64,000 bases of DNA. Source: Orobanche coerulescens. Its lineage: Eukaryota > Streptophyta > Magnoliopsida > Lamiales > Orobanchaceae. Location of the stretch: NCBI GenBank assembly GCA_033398695.1, contig CM065803.1, forward strand, positions 47,669,501 through 47,733,500, written 5' to 3'. Made by a program: the position numbers and the translations under genes. The notes below the pieces were generated by a model. That model saw only the letters and a program-made list of their open reading frames with translations. It did not search any database and was not told the DNA's origin. Shown one piece after another: positions 1 through 8,966 of this stretch; the stretch's first letter is position 1, and the number at the start of each line of letters is the position of its first letter.

Positions 1-344
1 ATGTTGTGGGTTTGCCGAGTGGAGAGAGAATTGTGGGAACCCTAGAGGCTAGAGATTTTTCCAGTGTCTATAGGAGGGAGAGATTGGCCATCGAATCTTA
101 TTGTAGTTGACATCTACGGTGACGATTTAATTCTCGGGGACGATTAGCTCAACCGTTATGGAGCTATACCGAGAGAGAGTCATTTCTATCATTGCTGATG
201 ACGGATCTGAACACATATTCCGAGGATGGAGACCGGGAAGCTCGGGAAAATTGATCAAAGCAATGAAAGCCGTGAAATTACTGAAGCAAGGATGTCATGG
301 ACTTTGGTGCTATGCCATGAGGAAAGAGGAAGGAGTATAGCTCT
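1..344 (+). pseudogene. Aspartic protease C-terminal part (gypsy I)
   Basis: This is the end of the gypsy protease domain and the linker to RT. Around 130-170 the conserved protease tail (GDDW-L-RYGAI in sister elements at about 15450 and 58930) is recognisable, but the Trp codon has become TAG and the frame then changes. From 159 an open stretch reads through the linker ending MRKEEGV and stops at 338-340. The protease would release Gag, RT and integrase from the polyprotein. With a stop in the conserved motif and a frame change it cannot give a functional product. The catalytic DSGAT motif lies left of the window. Confidence 0.65.
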
Positions 345-358
345 CGTCTATTTCAGTT

Positions 359-1300
359 GTGAATGAGTTCTCAGATGTATTTCCTGACAAACTACCTGAA
401 TTACCTCCGCAGAGAGAAGTGGAGTTCACTATCGAATTAGAGCCTGGAGCAGCTCCTATTTCCAGAGCACCATACCGCATGGCGCCAACCAAGATGTATG
501 AAGTCAAGAAACAACTGGAGGAATTGTTACAGAAGGGTTATATTCAACCTAGCATTTCTCCTTGGGGAGCGCCCGTTCTCTTTGTCCGGAAGAAAGACGG
601 ATCCCTCCGACTGTGTATTGATTACAAGGAGCTCAACAAGATGACGATCAAGAATAAGTATCCTATACCTCGGATCGACGACTTGTTTGATCAACTGCAG
701 GGGGCAAGGGTATTCTCGAAGATTGACTTGCGATCAGGATACCATCAGTTGAGAATTAAGGAATCGGATATACCGAAATCTGCTTTCAGATCCCGGTACG
801 GGCATTATGAATTTTTAGTGATGCCATTTGGACTTACCAATGCTCCTGCGGTATTCATGCAATTGATGAATCGGGTATTTTTGGAATACTTGGATAAATT
901 CGTGGTCGTCTTCATTGATGACATCTTGATATATTCGAAGGACGCAGAGGAGCATGCCGAACATTTGCGTGTGGTTTTGAGCACCTTGAGGAAGGAACAG
1001 TTGTATGCAAAGCTTTCCAAATGTGAGTTCTGGCTTAGGGAAGTAACTTTCCTTGGGCATGTGATATCGGCTGACGGAGTTCAGGTGGACCCTAAGAAAG
1101 TCGAAGCAATATTGGAATGGGAAGCTCCTAATAACGTGAAAGAAGTCCGAAGCTTCTTAGGACTCGCTGGATATTACCGCCGTTTTGTAGGGGGTTTTCC
1201 AAAATTGCTCGTCCGCTTACTCAGCTGTTACAGAAAACTCAAAAGTTCACGTGGGATGAGAAATGCCAGGCTGGTTTTGATGAACTTAAGAAGAGACTGA
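359..1300 (+). pseudogene. Reverse transcriptase domain (gypsy I), frameshifted at its end
   Basis: This is the RNA-dependent DNA polymerase of the element. The conserved stretches are [65 protein letters not shown] and the catalytic FIDDILIYS (the chromovirus form of YxDD, near residue 186). The tether region ends with [15 protein letters not shown] near residue 280. After that a small indel near 1195-1210 throws the frame, and the last 30 residues are out of frame before the stop. The following ORF resumes the correct frame at the RNase H start. The rest of the polymerase is well preserved, so a single lesion separates it from a continuous pol. Confidence 0.9.
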
Positions 1301-1320
1301 CGACAGCACCTATATTAGCA

Positions 1321-3252
1321 TTGCCAGATAGAACTGATGGATTCATGGTTTACAGCGACGCTTCAAATCAGGGTCTGGGATGTGTGTTGATGCAAAAGGA
1401 TAAGGTAATTGCCTATGCTTCTCGGCAGTTGAAACCGTACGAAGTAAATTACCCGACTCATGATCTGGAGTTAGCAGCTGTAGTCTTTGCCTTGAAAATC
1501 TGGCGATATTATTTGTACGGCACTCATTGTCAGATGTTTACAGATCATAAGAGCCTCAAGTACATTTTCAGTCAGAAAGAATTAAACATGAGGCAGAGAA
1601 AGTGGCTGGAATTGATCAAGGATTACGACTTGGAGATCCTCTATCATCCGGGGAAAGCAAACGTTGTAGCCGATGCATTGAGCCGTAAACCTGTTTCTCT
1701 TCGAGTGTTGGAAGCACTTACGTCCCAAACCAGCATTCAACGAGAACTGATCCGCGAAGGGATTGAAGTATTGGCACCAGGAATTCAAGGGCAACTATAT
1801 GTGATGGAACTGACTTCGTCACTAGTCGAGGAAATCAAATCTAAGCAGTTGAACGATTCTATGATCCTTCGGTTATGTGACGAAGCAAAGAAAGGAAAGG
1901 CCCCAGGATTCGTGATACAAGATGATGGAGTTCTGAGATTTCAGAGCCGACTTTACGTTCCCGATAATGATGAATTGAGATGGACTATTCTGAAGGAAGC
2001 TCACAACGGGCCCTATTCTATTCACCCGGGCAGCAGTAAGATGTATAAGGATTTAAAACAAAACTTCTGGTGGGGGAATATGAAGAAGGACGTAGCAGAG
2101 TACGTTTCGAAGTGTTTGACTTGTCAGCAGGTTAAGATTGAACATCAGCGACCTGCCGTAATGTTAAAGACGCTTCCGATACATGAGTGGAAGTGGGAGG
2201 ATATCTCGATGGATTTCATTACCAGTATGCCAAGGACTAGAACGGGAATGAACATGATTTGGGTTATAGTTGATCGACTGACCAAGTCGGCTCACTTCCT
2301 AGGAATTAAGGATACATGGGGACCCGAGAGATTGGCGCGAGTATTTATTGCGGAGATAGTCAGATTGCATGGGACGCCGAGGACCATTATTTCAGATCGA
2401 GATGGTCGCTTCATGTCACATTTATGGAAGGCAGTTCACAGGGCCTTGGGGACTGAGCTCAACTTTAGCACAGCTTATCATCCCCAAACGGACGGTCAGT
2501 CCGAAAGGACTATACAAACAGTAGAAGACATGCTTAGAGCTTGTGCCTTAGATTGGTCGATTGATTGGGAAGTTCATTTGCCGTTGATTGAATTCACTTA
2601 CAATAATAGTTGGCATGCTTCTATTAAGATGGCACCATTTGAAGCTTTGTACGGGAGAAGATGCCGATCACCCCTGTGTTGGGATGATTCTTCGGATTTG
2701 ATCGGAATGGAACCGGAATTGGTAATTCAGACTCAAGAGAAGATAGCTTTGATTCGAGAAAGACTGTTGACTGCCCAGAGTCGACAAAAGTCTTATGCAG
2801 ACGTACGTCGTCGTCCTCTAGAGTTCGACGTTGGGGAACATGTACTATTGAAGGTATCTCCTACACGAGGGATTTTCCGTTTTGGGAAAAAGGGTAAGCT
2901 AAGTCCGAGATATATCGGACCATTCGAGATCCTCGAGAGTGTTGGAGATTTAGCATACAGGTTGGCCTTACCGCCATCGCTGAGTCACGTTCACAATGTG
3001 TTTCATGTATCCCAATTGCGGAAGTATGTACCAGATCCCAGTCATATCATTGAGTTCGATGAGATCGAGATAGCTAATGATGGCACCTTCGAGGAGAGAC
3101 CAATCAAGATACTTGAGAGTCGGATCAAACAGTTGAGGAATAAACCAATACACTTGGTTAAAGTACAATGGTCGCGACACGGAGTTGAAGAGGCCACTTG
3201 GGAAACGGAGGATAGTATGAAGACTAGATATCCGGAGTTGTTTTCATCTTAA
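1321..3252 (+). CDS. RNase H - integrase - chromodomain polyprotein part (gypsy I)
   Basis: A 643-codon open stretch forms the second half of pol. RNase H opens with VYSDAS (D13) and runs to about residue 130. The integrase zinc-binding segment follows ([11 protein letters not shown] ... CLTCQQVK, roughly 235-280). The catalytic core has D298, D359 and E395, an exact D-D-35-E spacing. A GPY/F-type module ([13 protein letters not shown]) lies near residue 525, and the C-terminal segment ending [20 protein letters not shown] is the chromodomain-like tail of Tekay/Del elements, thought to direct integration to heterochromatin. The first ATG is internal to the real polyprotein and is not a genuine start. 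No lesions are visible, which suggests a fairly recent insertion. Confidence 0.92.
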   Translation: MPDRTDGFMVYSDASNQGLGCVLMQKDKVIAYASRQLKPYEVNYPTHDLELAAVVFALKIWRYYLYGTHCQMFTDHKSLKYIFSQKELNMRQRKWLELIKDYDLEILYHPGKANVVADALSRKPVSLRVLEALTSQTSIQRELIREGIEVLAPGIQGQLYVMELTSSLVEEIKSKQLNDSMILRLCDEAKKGKAPGFVIQDDGVLRFQSRLYVPDNDELRWTILKEAHNGPYSIHPGSSKMYKDLKQNFWWGNMKKDVAEYVSKCLTCQQVKIEHQRPAVMLKTLPIHEWKWEDISMDFITSMPRTRTGMNMIWVIVDRLTKSAHFLGIKDTWGPERLARVFIAEIVRLHGTPRTIISDRDGRFMSHLWKAVHRALGTELNFSTAYHPQTDGQSERTIQTVEDMLRACALDWSIDWEVHLPLIEFTYNNSWHASIKMAPFEALYGRRCRSPLCWDDSSDLIGMEPELVIQTQEKIALIRERLLTAQSRQKSYADVRRRPLEFDVGEHVLLKVSPTRGIFRFGKKGKLSPRYIGPFEILESVGDLAYRLALPPSLSHVHNVFHVSQLRKYVPDPSHIIEFDEIEIANDGTFEERPIKILESRIKQLRNKPIHLVKVQWSRHGVEEATWETEDSMKTRYPELFSS

Positions 3253-3269
3253 GTTTCGGGACGAAACTT
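3251..3269 (+). repeat. Inverted repeat beside the polypurine tract (gypsy I)
   Basis: AAGTTTCG-GGA-CGAAACTT is a perfect 8-bp inverted repeat with a 3-nt loop, overlapping the pol stop codon and ending just before the polypurine tract. The same structure sits in the equivalent place in gypsy II, III, IV and V. Confidence 0.85.
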
Positions 3270-3271
3270 CT

Positions 3272-3287
3272 TTTTAGGGAGGAAGGA
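3272..3287 (+). other. Polypurine tract (gypsy I)
   Basis: The purine run TTTTAGGGAGGAAGGA lies directly against the LTR start (TGTAATACC), the expected site for plus-strand DNA priming. Confidence 0.85.
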
Positions 3288-3437
3288 TGTAATACCCGAG
3301 ATTTCTGTTATGTATTTAGAACTTGTGACATTGTAATTGTTGCACTTTGATCTGAGTATTATTCTCCGTATTTCATAATCCGATATTGTTGAGCGTATGA
3401 TTTCATGAATGTGATGTAAATTGTGATTCTGCGCATG

Positions 3438-3742
3438 TAGCGCACGCTATCGACTATGTGTAGCGTACGCTAAGTTGGATCCATAGCGCACGCTGTCCAT
3501 GACCTTAGCGCGCGCTATACGTAGTCAGCATGATTGAGACGTGTGGTAGGTGAGATCAGGCCGGGGATCATTGTCGGATTGTGTCGGGATGAACCTGGAC
3601 GGCTTTCGGGAAAAAGCCAGGTCAACGCGTTAGCGCACGCTACTCACAAGAGGGTAGCGCACGCTAAAATATGAGTATAGTGAAGTCAGTAAGCTTCGTA
3701 TGGCCGTTAGCGCACGCTATGAATAGGGACTAGCGCGCGCTA
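3438..3742. repeat. Palindrome cluster 1 in gypsy I LTR (promoter-proximal)
   Basis: Eight copies of TAGCG(C/T)(A/G)CGCTA or a one-base variant start at 3438, 3461, 3484, 3506, 3631, 3655, 3708 and 3731. The TAGCGTACGCTA and TAGCGCGCGCTA forms are perfect 12-bp palindromes. The last copy ends 11 bp before the TATA box, a position typical of upstream promoter elements in U3. Confidence 0.85.
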
Positions 3743-3753
3743 ATAAGCATTTC

Positions 3754-3763
3754 CTATATATAG
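3754..3763 (+). promoter_or_regulatory. Putative TATA box of gypsy I LTR
   Basis: CTATATATAG directly follows the palindrome cluster. Transcription would start some 30 bp downstream, defining the U3/R border. Confidence 0.6.
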
Positions 3764-4451
3764 GACAGCATAGTTTCTCATTTTTCAAATATTTCCACTT
3801 TCCAAAATCCGAATTTTTGAGCTCAGAGAGTTACTTCCTACCTCCTCAAACCCCTCATATCATCCTCCTAGCTCGAGTTTGAAGATTGTAGATCTTTGGA
3901 GATTGGTATTCAAGCTCTCGGTGTTGGATTTTCTTCAAGTTCCTTCGTGTTCTTCGCTACTTTGAGGTAGGTGATTCTTCACCAATATTAGTAGTATTCT
4001 GAAGGACGTTTGATCATGTTTATCTAGTCAGTTAATTCGTTAATAGTCGAATCATCTCGTGTTAGAAGGATATTTTTTACGTTTCGGCACTTATTCTTCG
4101 TATAATCCTTTGAACCTTTTTAGTGTTTGAACTCCTAGCATATTCTGAAGCTTCAAACCGATTTGTGATTAGTATATGGAGATTTTCAAGTTCTTATACC
4201 TTTACTTAAGGGAATCATACGTTTTGGGACATATAACGGATTGAACTTAGGATATTCCTTGAAGATCTAGATGAATTATGGTGTAGTAATGATTATACCT
4301 TGTATCTCGTAGTCGTTTAATCCGTATAGAACTTGCACAAAACCTTATGAGCATGGTATGCACGGGGATGACATGTATTATCACCATAGAATTCATGAGT
4401 TCATCACCATTAGATCCAGTTTTCTACCAATAGTAATCTGCCATGCACGGT

Positions 4452-4662
4452 TAGCGCACGCTAACATACGTAAGTTAACGTGCGCTATCGGGAATAAGTT
4501 AACGCACGCTACATTTGGTACGTAACGTACGTTATGTTATCAGCCGAGTCAGTTGGCTGAGCAGAACTGTCAGTACATGGCTAGCGTACGCTAGACTTAG
4601 ACGATAGCGTACGCTAACAGGCAGGCTTAGCGCACGCTACGTAGAGTACGTAGCGTACGCTA
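4452..4662. repeat. Palindrome cluster 2 in gypsy I LTR
   Basis: A second group of about eight related 12-mers, including TAGCGCACGCTA at 4452 and 4628 and TAGCGTACGCTA at 4582, 4605 and 4651, with degenerate TAACGTGCGCTA-like forms between. It lies downstream of the TATA box and upstream of the predicted intron donor, so it would be transcribed. Confidence 0.8.
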
Positions 4663-4849
4663 AGTGGTTCAGGCAGATTGCATATTTTGAGCTTTTGGGC
4701 CGTAGACCGAATTGTTAGGCAATTGTTCGACTTGAGATGATTTGTATATCATTTCTTTTGTTAAGGTTCGAGCTTGCTACGTTGATCGAAGGAGGTGGCC
4801 TTCGAGTGTGTTGAGGGTATTGAAGTGTTTCGTTCTTGCCATCTTCGAG

Positions 4850-5383
4850 GCAAGTATCGTAATGTGTTAAAATTGGTATTTTGAGCATGTTTGGGGTTTA
4901 TTAATGTTGTTGAACATGGAAATTATTTTGTTGAATTGTCATGATATTCGTTATCTAGAGTTTTTTTTTATGTTCATGTTGATGGACATAATGATTTGGC
5001 ATATGTGTATGCATGAGTTGTGTTTGTGTACGTTGTACGATCTATGCTGAGGGCGCTGGATCGGATGTCCACCTCGTGTTGGTCCGACGGGATCATCTTG
5101 GGATCTAGGCTGAGGGCGCTGGATCATTGGACGAGTTATTTCCACCTCGTGTTGGTCCGACGGGATCATCTTGGGATCTATGCTGAGGGCGCTGGATCAT
5201 TGGAATACCCTTGCTGTGTTAATGGAATCTTGTGGATTCGCATTGTCGGATTCCGGTAGCGGAAGTCCGTGTGGTGTATCTTGTTATGTATTGTTGATGC
5301 ATATTCGAATTGTTTAATATGATACTTGTACTAGCATCGTTTTGCTAACCCCTTCGGGGGTGGACATTTGTTTTGATGTTCAG
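4850..5383 (+). other. Predicted GC-AG leader intron in gypsy I LTR
   Basis: The donor reads CGAG|GCAAGTAT, which fits the GC-donor consensus, and the acceptor reads TGATGTTCAG|GTAG. A GCTAAC branch-point-like site lies at 5344-5349. Matching donor and acceptor sequences recur at equivalent positions in gypsy II, III, V and the solo LTR. Splicing is inferred from this recurrence and has not been observed. Confidence 0.5.
5041..5205 (+). repeat. Tandem repeat in gypsy I LTR
   Basis: Roughly 75-bp units contain GCTGAGGGCGCTGGATC and GGTCCGACGGGATC. The first element occurs three times and the second twice (GTCCGACGGGAT at 5082 and 5155). It lies inside the predicted intron. Confidence 0.75.
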
Positions 5384-5685
5384 GTAGCCGAGGAGCAGGG
5401 AAACAGCCACAGTACCGATGTGACGACGAAGGGGTTCAGTGATGTTTGTTGTTGGTGGTGATTTATTTTCTTGGTTTGATTTCAGTACTCGAGTACGCAT
5501 GTATTATTAATATCTTTTCGATATGGTCGTATTAATTACTCGTTGAACCAGTTGAATCGGTTTTGTAAACTTGAATTTCCGTGGTATTGATGTCTTATAT
5601 TTACATTTCTTTTATTTAGCCTTGTAAATCCTTTCTTAAAGGGTTTACGGCGCTGTAATTATTCCGAATATCTCGGGGTGTTACA

Positions 5686-6121
5686 ATTCCAAAACCTCTG
5701 GCTGAAAGTAAAATCACCGGGGCAACTATTGGAGATGAGTTTAGATCTGTAAATATGCAAGATCGCATAACTCACATGATAAATAATTCTGGCGCCTTTA
5801 TCAGCCTTCCCGGTGGTTTTGGCACCCTTGAGGAACTTTTTCATGTGGTTACAGAGCCGACTAAATATTCATCAAAACCAATAGGTCCTTAATGTCAATG
5901 GTTTCTTTGATGGTTTACTATCTTTCATCGACTACTCTGCTGAAAAAGGTTTTATTTCCGAGCGTGCTAAACGAATCATAGTCGTTGCAACAACACCAGA
6001 AGAGCTAATCAAAAAACTCATTGAATTTGTTCCTCAACCAGATCCAGCTCTAGCTAATATTGTCTGGATGGAAGATCTCACCGTGAGGAAACGAAAAGTG
6101 GATTCATTCCTCTCCCTTTGA
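5686..6121 (+). pseudogene. LOG-family gene, 3' two-thirds, cut by gypsy I (copy A)
   Basis: The reading starts abruptly after the gypsy I LTR at the codons for PKPLAESKITG and runs to the usual LOG stop at 6119-6121, including the PGGFGTLEE motif. LOG enzymes hydrolyse cytokinin nucleoside 5'-monophosphates to free active cytokinin bases in the cytosol. This copy is doubly dead: its first third is missing, being displaced by gypsy I, and small deletions around 5850-5895 break the frame where copies B and C read TRAQLNVHQKPI. It is about 97% like copies B and C by eye and belongs to another copy of the same NL element. Confidence 0.88.
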
Positions 6122-6229
6122 TACCCCATATCAGACCTCTTGTTATTTTTAATTTCTGTCGTGTGTAATAATCGTGCTGAATGGTGGCAGCTTAAGGAGT
6201 TTCTTCTTGATCTCTTGACGTGCATCTAT
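6122..6229 (+). other. NL element interior downstream of LOG copy A, truncated
   Basis: This matches the region after LOG in copies B and C as far as GCATCTAT, then jumps without warning into the last 170 bp of an NL LTR. About 1.5 kb of interior and most of one LTR are deleted here. The joint at about 6227-6230 has only a short TAT overlap. Confidence 0.75.
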
Positions 6230-6399
6230 TTTAGAATATTTTATTTCTCGTAATTTGTAACAAAATATTATACGAAACCCTGTTGAACAATCCTTGAGAG
6301 AAAAGACCTTGGTAGAACTTACCACAACTACTTCTACCTCGTATACATTTGCGAGCGACTCAAGAACTCCTATTTTTAGGATAAGTTTTTGACCGATCA
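6230..6399 (+). repeat. NL LTR, 3' end fragment (5' LTR of copy B)
   Basis: This matches the last 170 bp of the NL LTRs ending at 30418, 34406 and 48611 and ends GACCGATCA. About 1.9 kb of LTR is missing from its left side. Confidence 0.85.
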
Positions 6400-6404
6400 A
6401 ATTT

Positions 6405-6423
6405 TGGCGCCGTTGCCGGGGAT
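6405..6423 (+). other. Primer-binding site, tRNA-Asp (NL copy B)
   Basis: TGGCGCCGTTGCCGGGGAT is complementary to the 3' end of plant tRNA-Asp including CCA, over 19 nt, and lies five bases after the LTR end. The same site recurs at 34412-34430. Confidence 0.85.
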
Positions 6424-6630
6424 TGTTTTAGGCCAAATATAATTTTTTTTTTGTATATTTTTGTTTATATCTTGTTATTTTATCTTTCTTTATTTCTGCA
6501 TCTTTTATTCTTCTGTCCGGTCAAGTGGCGGATAACGGTACTCCGTGACTATCAAAGTCGGATTTTTCAGTTTTCCACAAACACCTGATATTTGTAGATA
6601 TTTTATCGTTTTTCATTTTAATTTTTTGTC

Positions 6631-7176
6631 ATGGAAGAAACATTGTATAAAATTGAAAAAAGATTTCCCTTTCTAAGCAAAAATGCAATTTTAAAGATTT
6701 ACAAAATAAGGCTTGAAAGGATGAGGTTGCTTATGAATAAAAGCATACCTTTTGACATAAGATTCATTATCGAAGCCAAAGTAAGAATAGAAGGTGAATT
6801 CACAGAAACACCAACTAGATTTTTACCAGGGCTTGGAAAAAGTTCATATGCAAAGAAACGACGAGCAAAGATGATAGCTGTTTGCTATAAATGTGCTAGA
6901 TGGAACTGTAATTTAAAATGTCGATCTTTAGGAATTCCATCTACAAAAAGAGAAGATAAAATTCAATTCATTAAGGATGGTCTGAATAAAGAGAATTTAG
7001 ATGATATCGAAATTTCTCTTGACACGCATCCTAGTGGACTCGTACATTACGGAATTCGATATTTGTGGAATAAATTCAAACCAGAATATGAACAACGTCT
7101 TGGGAATCTGACGTTAAAAGACCCTGTTTGCCAATTTGTAAGAAAATTGGATGCGAAGCTTCTCCCCGACTCATAG
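6631..7176 (+). CDS. ORF1 of NL element B: cysteine-rich, basic protein resembling carlavirus NABP
   Basis: This 181-residue ORF starts at an ATG after an AT-rich leader. The stretch GKSSYAKKRRAK (70-81) is a basic arm, followed at once by C85, C88, C93 and C97 (CxxC-x4-C-x3-C), a probable zinc site. Together with the upstream IPFDIRFIIEAKV segment, this order matches the pattern of the small nucleic-acid-binding proteins encoded at the 3' end of carlavirus genomes. The N-terminal 35 and C-terminal 75 residues are not recognised. Known NABPs bind RNA or DNA and act in pathogenicity and silencing suppression; whether this one does is unknown. It is intact, and copy C has an equally open homologue with about a dozen substitutions. 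The family call is by eye. Confidence 0.6.
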   Translation: MEETLYKIEKRFPFLSKNAILKIYKIRLERMRLLMNKSIPFDIRFIIEAKVRIEGEFTETPTRFLPGLGKSSYAKKRRAKMIAVCYKCARWNCNLKCRSLGIPSTKREDKIQFIKDGLNKENLDDIEISLDTHPSGLVHYGIRYLWNKFKPEYEQRLGNLTLKDPVCQFVRKLDAKLLPDS

Positions 7177-7486
7177 AAGACGTTTAAGCCGTTTCTGAAC
7201 GTAAAATCAGAGGAAGATGTGAGCCACAATCACAACTACTGTACATACATGTGAGTATCTTTTATTTTTGTCGTATGGTGAGATTTTCTGAATAAAAAAT
7301 GTAATACGCGATAAATGCATTCATTATTCTATTGAGTAGTTGAAGCGCAATCAACGCAATCACAAACTTGTTAAACAATTTTTACCTTCTTTTTCTTCTA
7401 TAAATAAACATTGTGCTTGTTTCTTTTATTCATCCCTCAAACTTGCACTTTTCTCTGTTTCTCTCTTAAAAAATTTCTTTTCAAAA
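7177..7486 (+). other. Spacer between ORF1 and LOG in NL copy B
   Basis: This 310-bp AT-rich stretch is nearly identical to 35181-35490 in copy C. TATAAATAAAC lies at 7400-7410, about 80 bp before the LOG ATG, and could be an internal promoter. The alternatives are read-through or splicing. No coding content is seen. Confidence 0.55.
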
Positions 7487-8144
7487 ATGGAATCATCATC
7501 TTCCACAAAAAGATTTAACTCAGTCTGCATTTTTGGTGGAGCTAGTTATGGAAAAGATGCTTGCTTTACTGAAGCAGCACACAACTTGGGTCATACTTTA
7601 GGAGAAAAATGCATTCATGTAGCTTATGGAGGAGGAAGTCTAGGATTAATGGGACGAGCTGCTGCTCCTGCCTATATGGAAGGAGTAAGAGTGTTGGGAG
7701 TAATTCCAAAACCTCTGGCTGAAAGTAAAATCACCGGGGCAACTATTGGAGATAAGTTTAGATCTGTAAATATGCAAGATCGCATAACTCACATGATAAA
7801 TAATTCTGGCGCCTTTATCACCCTTCCCGGTGGTTTTTGGAACCCTTGAGGAACTTTTTCATGTGGTTATCAGAGCCCAGCTAAATGTTCATCAAAAACC
7901 AATAGGTCTGCTTAATGTCAATGGTTTCTTTGATGGTTTACTATCTTTCATCGACTACTCTGCTGAAAAAGGTTTTATTTCCGAGCGTGCTAAACGAATC
8001 ATAGTCGTTGCAACAACACCAGAAGAGCTAATCAAAAAACTCATTGAATTTGTTCCTCAACCAGATCCATCTCTAGCTAATATTGTCTGGATGGAAGATC
8101 TCACCGTGAGGAAACGAAAAGTGGATTCATTCCTCTACCTTTGA
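7487..8144 (+). pseudogene. LOG-family cytokinin riboside 5'-monophosphate phosphoribohydrolase, one-base frameshift (copy B)
   Basis: The ATG at 7487 follows a leader with CT-rich runs, and the original length is 218 codons, normal for plant LOGs (about 210-230). Visible features are the N-terminal nucleotide-binding loop IFGGASYGK (15-23), AYGGGSLGLMGR (46-57), MQDRITHM (96-103) and the start of the PGGFGTLEE signature (114-122). In plant LOGs the MQDR region is normally an RK pair; here the Arg is kept and the Lys is Ile. An extra T near 7832-7838 (GGTTTTTGGAACC against GGTTTTGGCACC in copy C) shifts the frame inside the signature. Reading resumes correctly in another frame to the stop at 8142-8144. 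No introns are present, unlike host LOG genes, so it probably entered as processed RNA. Confidence 0.9.
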
Positions 8145-8966
8145 TACCCCATATCAGACCTCTTGTTATTTTTAATTTCTGTCGTGTGTAATAATCGTGC
8201 TAAATGGTGGCAGCTTAAGGAGTTTCTTCTTGATCTCTTGACGCGCATCTATGCGCGATTTATGTATTGTTATTTTATTGCTGTAATTTTTATTATTTTT
8301 TTTTATTATTATAAAAGCTTTGATGGCAGCGTAAGGTGACTCTTCGGACTTTCTGAAGCGCATCTTAAAAATTGTGTTATACTTCCGGGTATACTTTTGT
8401 GTTGTTGTTGTTTGCCTTGTATATTTTTTCATACAGATCCAAAAAGGCATAGCTCAAGCATCAATTTTCATAACATGGAGTATTTTTTTTCTCTTGCTTA
8501 TTATTATTATTATTATTATTATTATTTTTTAAAAAAAATGAGGTCGGTTTCTTTTTTCAAGTTTGGGGGTGGTATGTTTTAATTATTGTGTTGTGATTTG
8601 ATTATTTTTGTTATTTGGCTTTGATTTTTTTTTTATGTATATTTATATATATATATATTGTTTATTTGTGAGATTTCTAGATCTTGCCATAACACCAATA
8701 ATTTAGCTATACACAAGCTTCTAAAATTGTTTTAACCGGTAAAAAATTGTATATTCCAAAAAAAATTTTGAGCCTTAATCTCTCTTTCCAAGCATTGTAG
8801 TTATCATATAAAATCGAGTCATTCGTTACCTTGAGAAAAGAAGAATCAGTCGGTTGATGAAAAATAGAACTGAAATTTACTTAATTTGAGGAGTTTTTGA
8901 TTTTTCATGCTTAACTAATAAATGATTTTCTGCAAAAATTCTACTCCCTAAAAAAAAGGAGTCATT

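Larger units (their letters stand above)
1..5685 (+). mobile_element. Gypsy I: Ty3/gypsy Tekay-type chromovirus, 5' truncated by window edge
   Basis: This LTR retrotransposon reads left to right, from the end of the protease through RT, RNase H, integrase and a C-terminal chromodomain-like tail, then a polypurine tract and one complete LTR. Its 5' LTR and gag lie outside the window. The domain order (RT before integrase) places it in Ty3/gypsy, and the post-integrase tail and LTR ends (TGTAATACC...GTGTTACA) fit the Tekay/Del chromoviruses. Its right end lies inside a LOG coding sequence, since ATTCC follows the LTR and restores a LOG reading frame, so it landed in a copy of the NL element. 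Confidence 0.9.
3288..5685 (+). repeat. 3' LTR of gypsy I
   Basis: This 2398-bp LTR starts TGTAATACCCGAG and ends CTCGGGGTGTTACA, so its ends are inverted copies of each other. It contains two clusters of TAGCG-NN-CGCTA palindromes, a TATA box, a predicted GC-AG intron and a tandem repeat, each listed separately. It has no coding capacity; short ORFs in it are incidental. Confidence 0.9.

Noticed and set aside
1180..1330. Programmed frameshift between RT and RNase H in gypsy I
   Set aside because: Position falls within the RT tether and is not conserved in gypsy II, so a simple indel is more likely.
3438..3742. TAGCG palindromes as terminal inverted repeats of a DNA transposon or MITE
   Set aside because: They are dispersed in many copies inside LTRs with no flanking duplications or defined ends.
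6405..6423. Match to tRNA-Asp, considered as a tRNA gene fragment
   Set aside because: Only the 3' 19 nt in reverse complement are present, directly after an LTR end, which is a primer-binding site.
7487..8144. LOG as a normal host gene
   Set aside because: It is intronless, lies between retroelement primer site and polypurine tract, and recurs with identical flanks in another copy.
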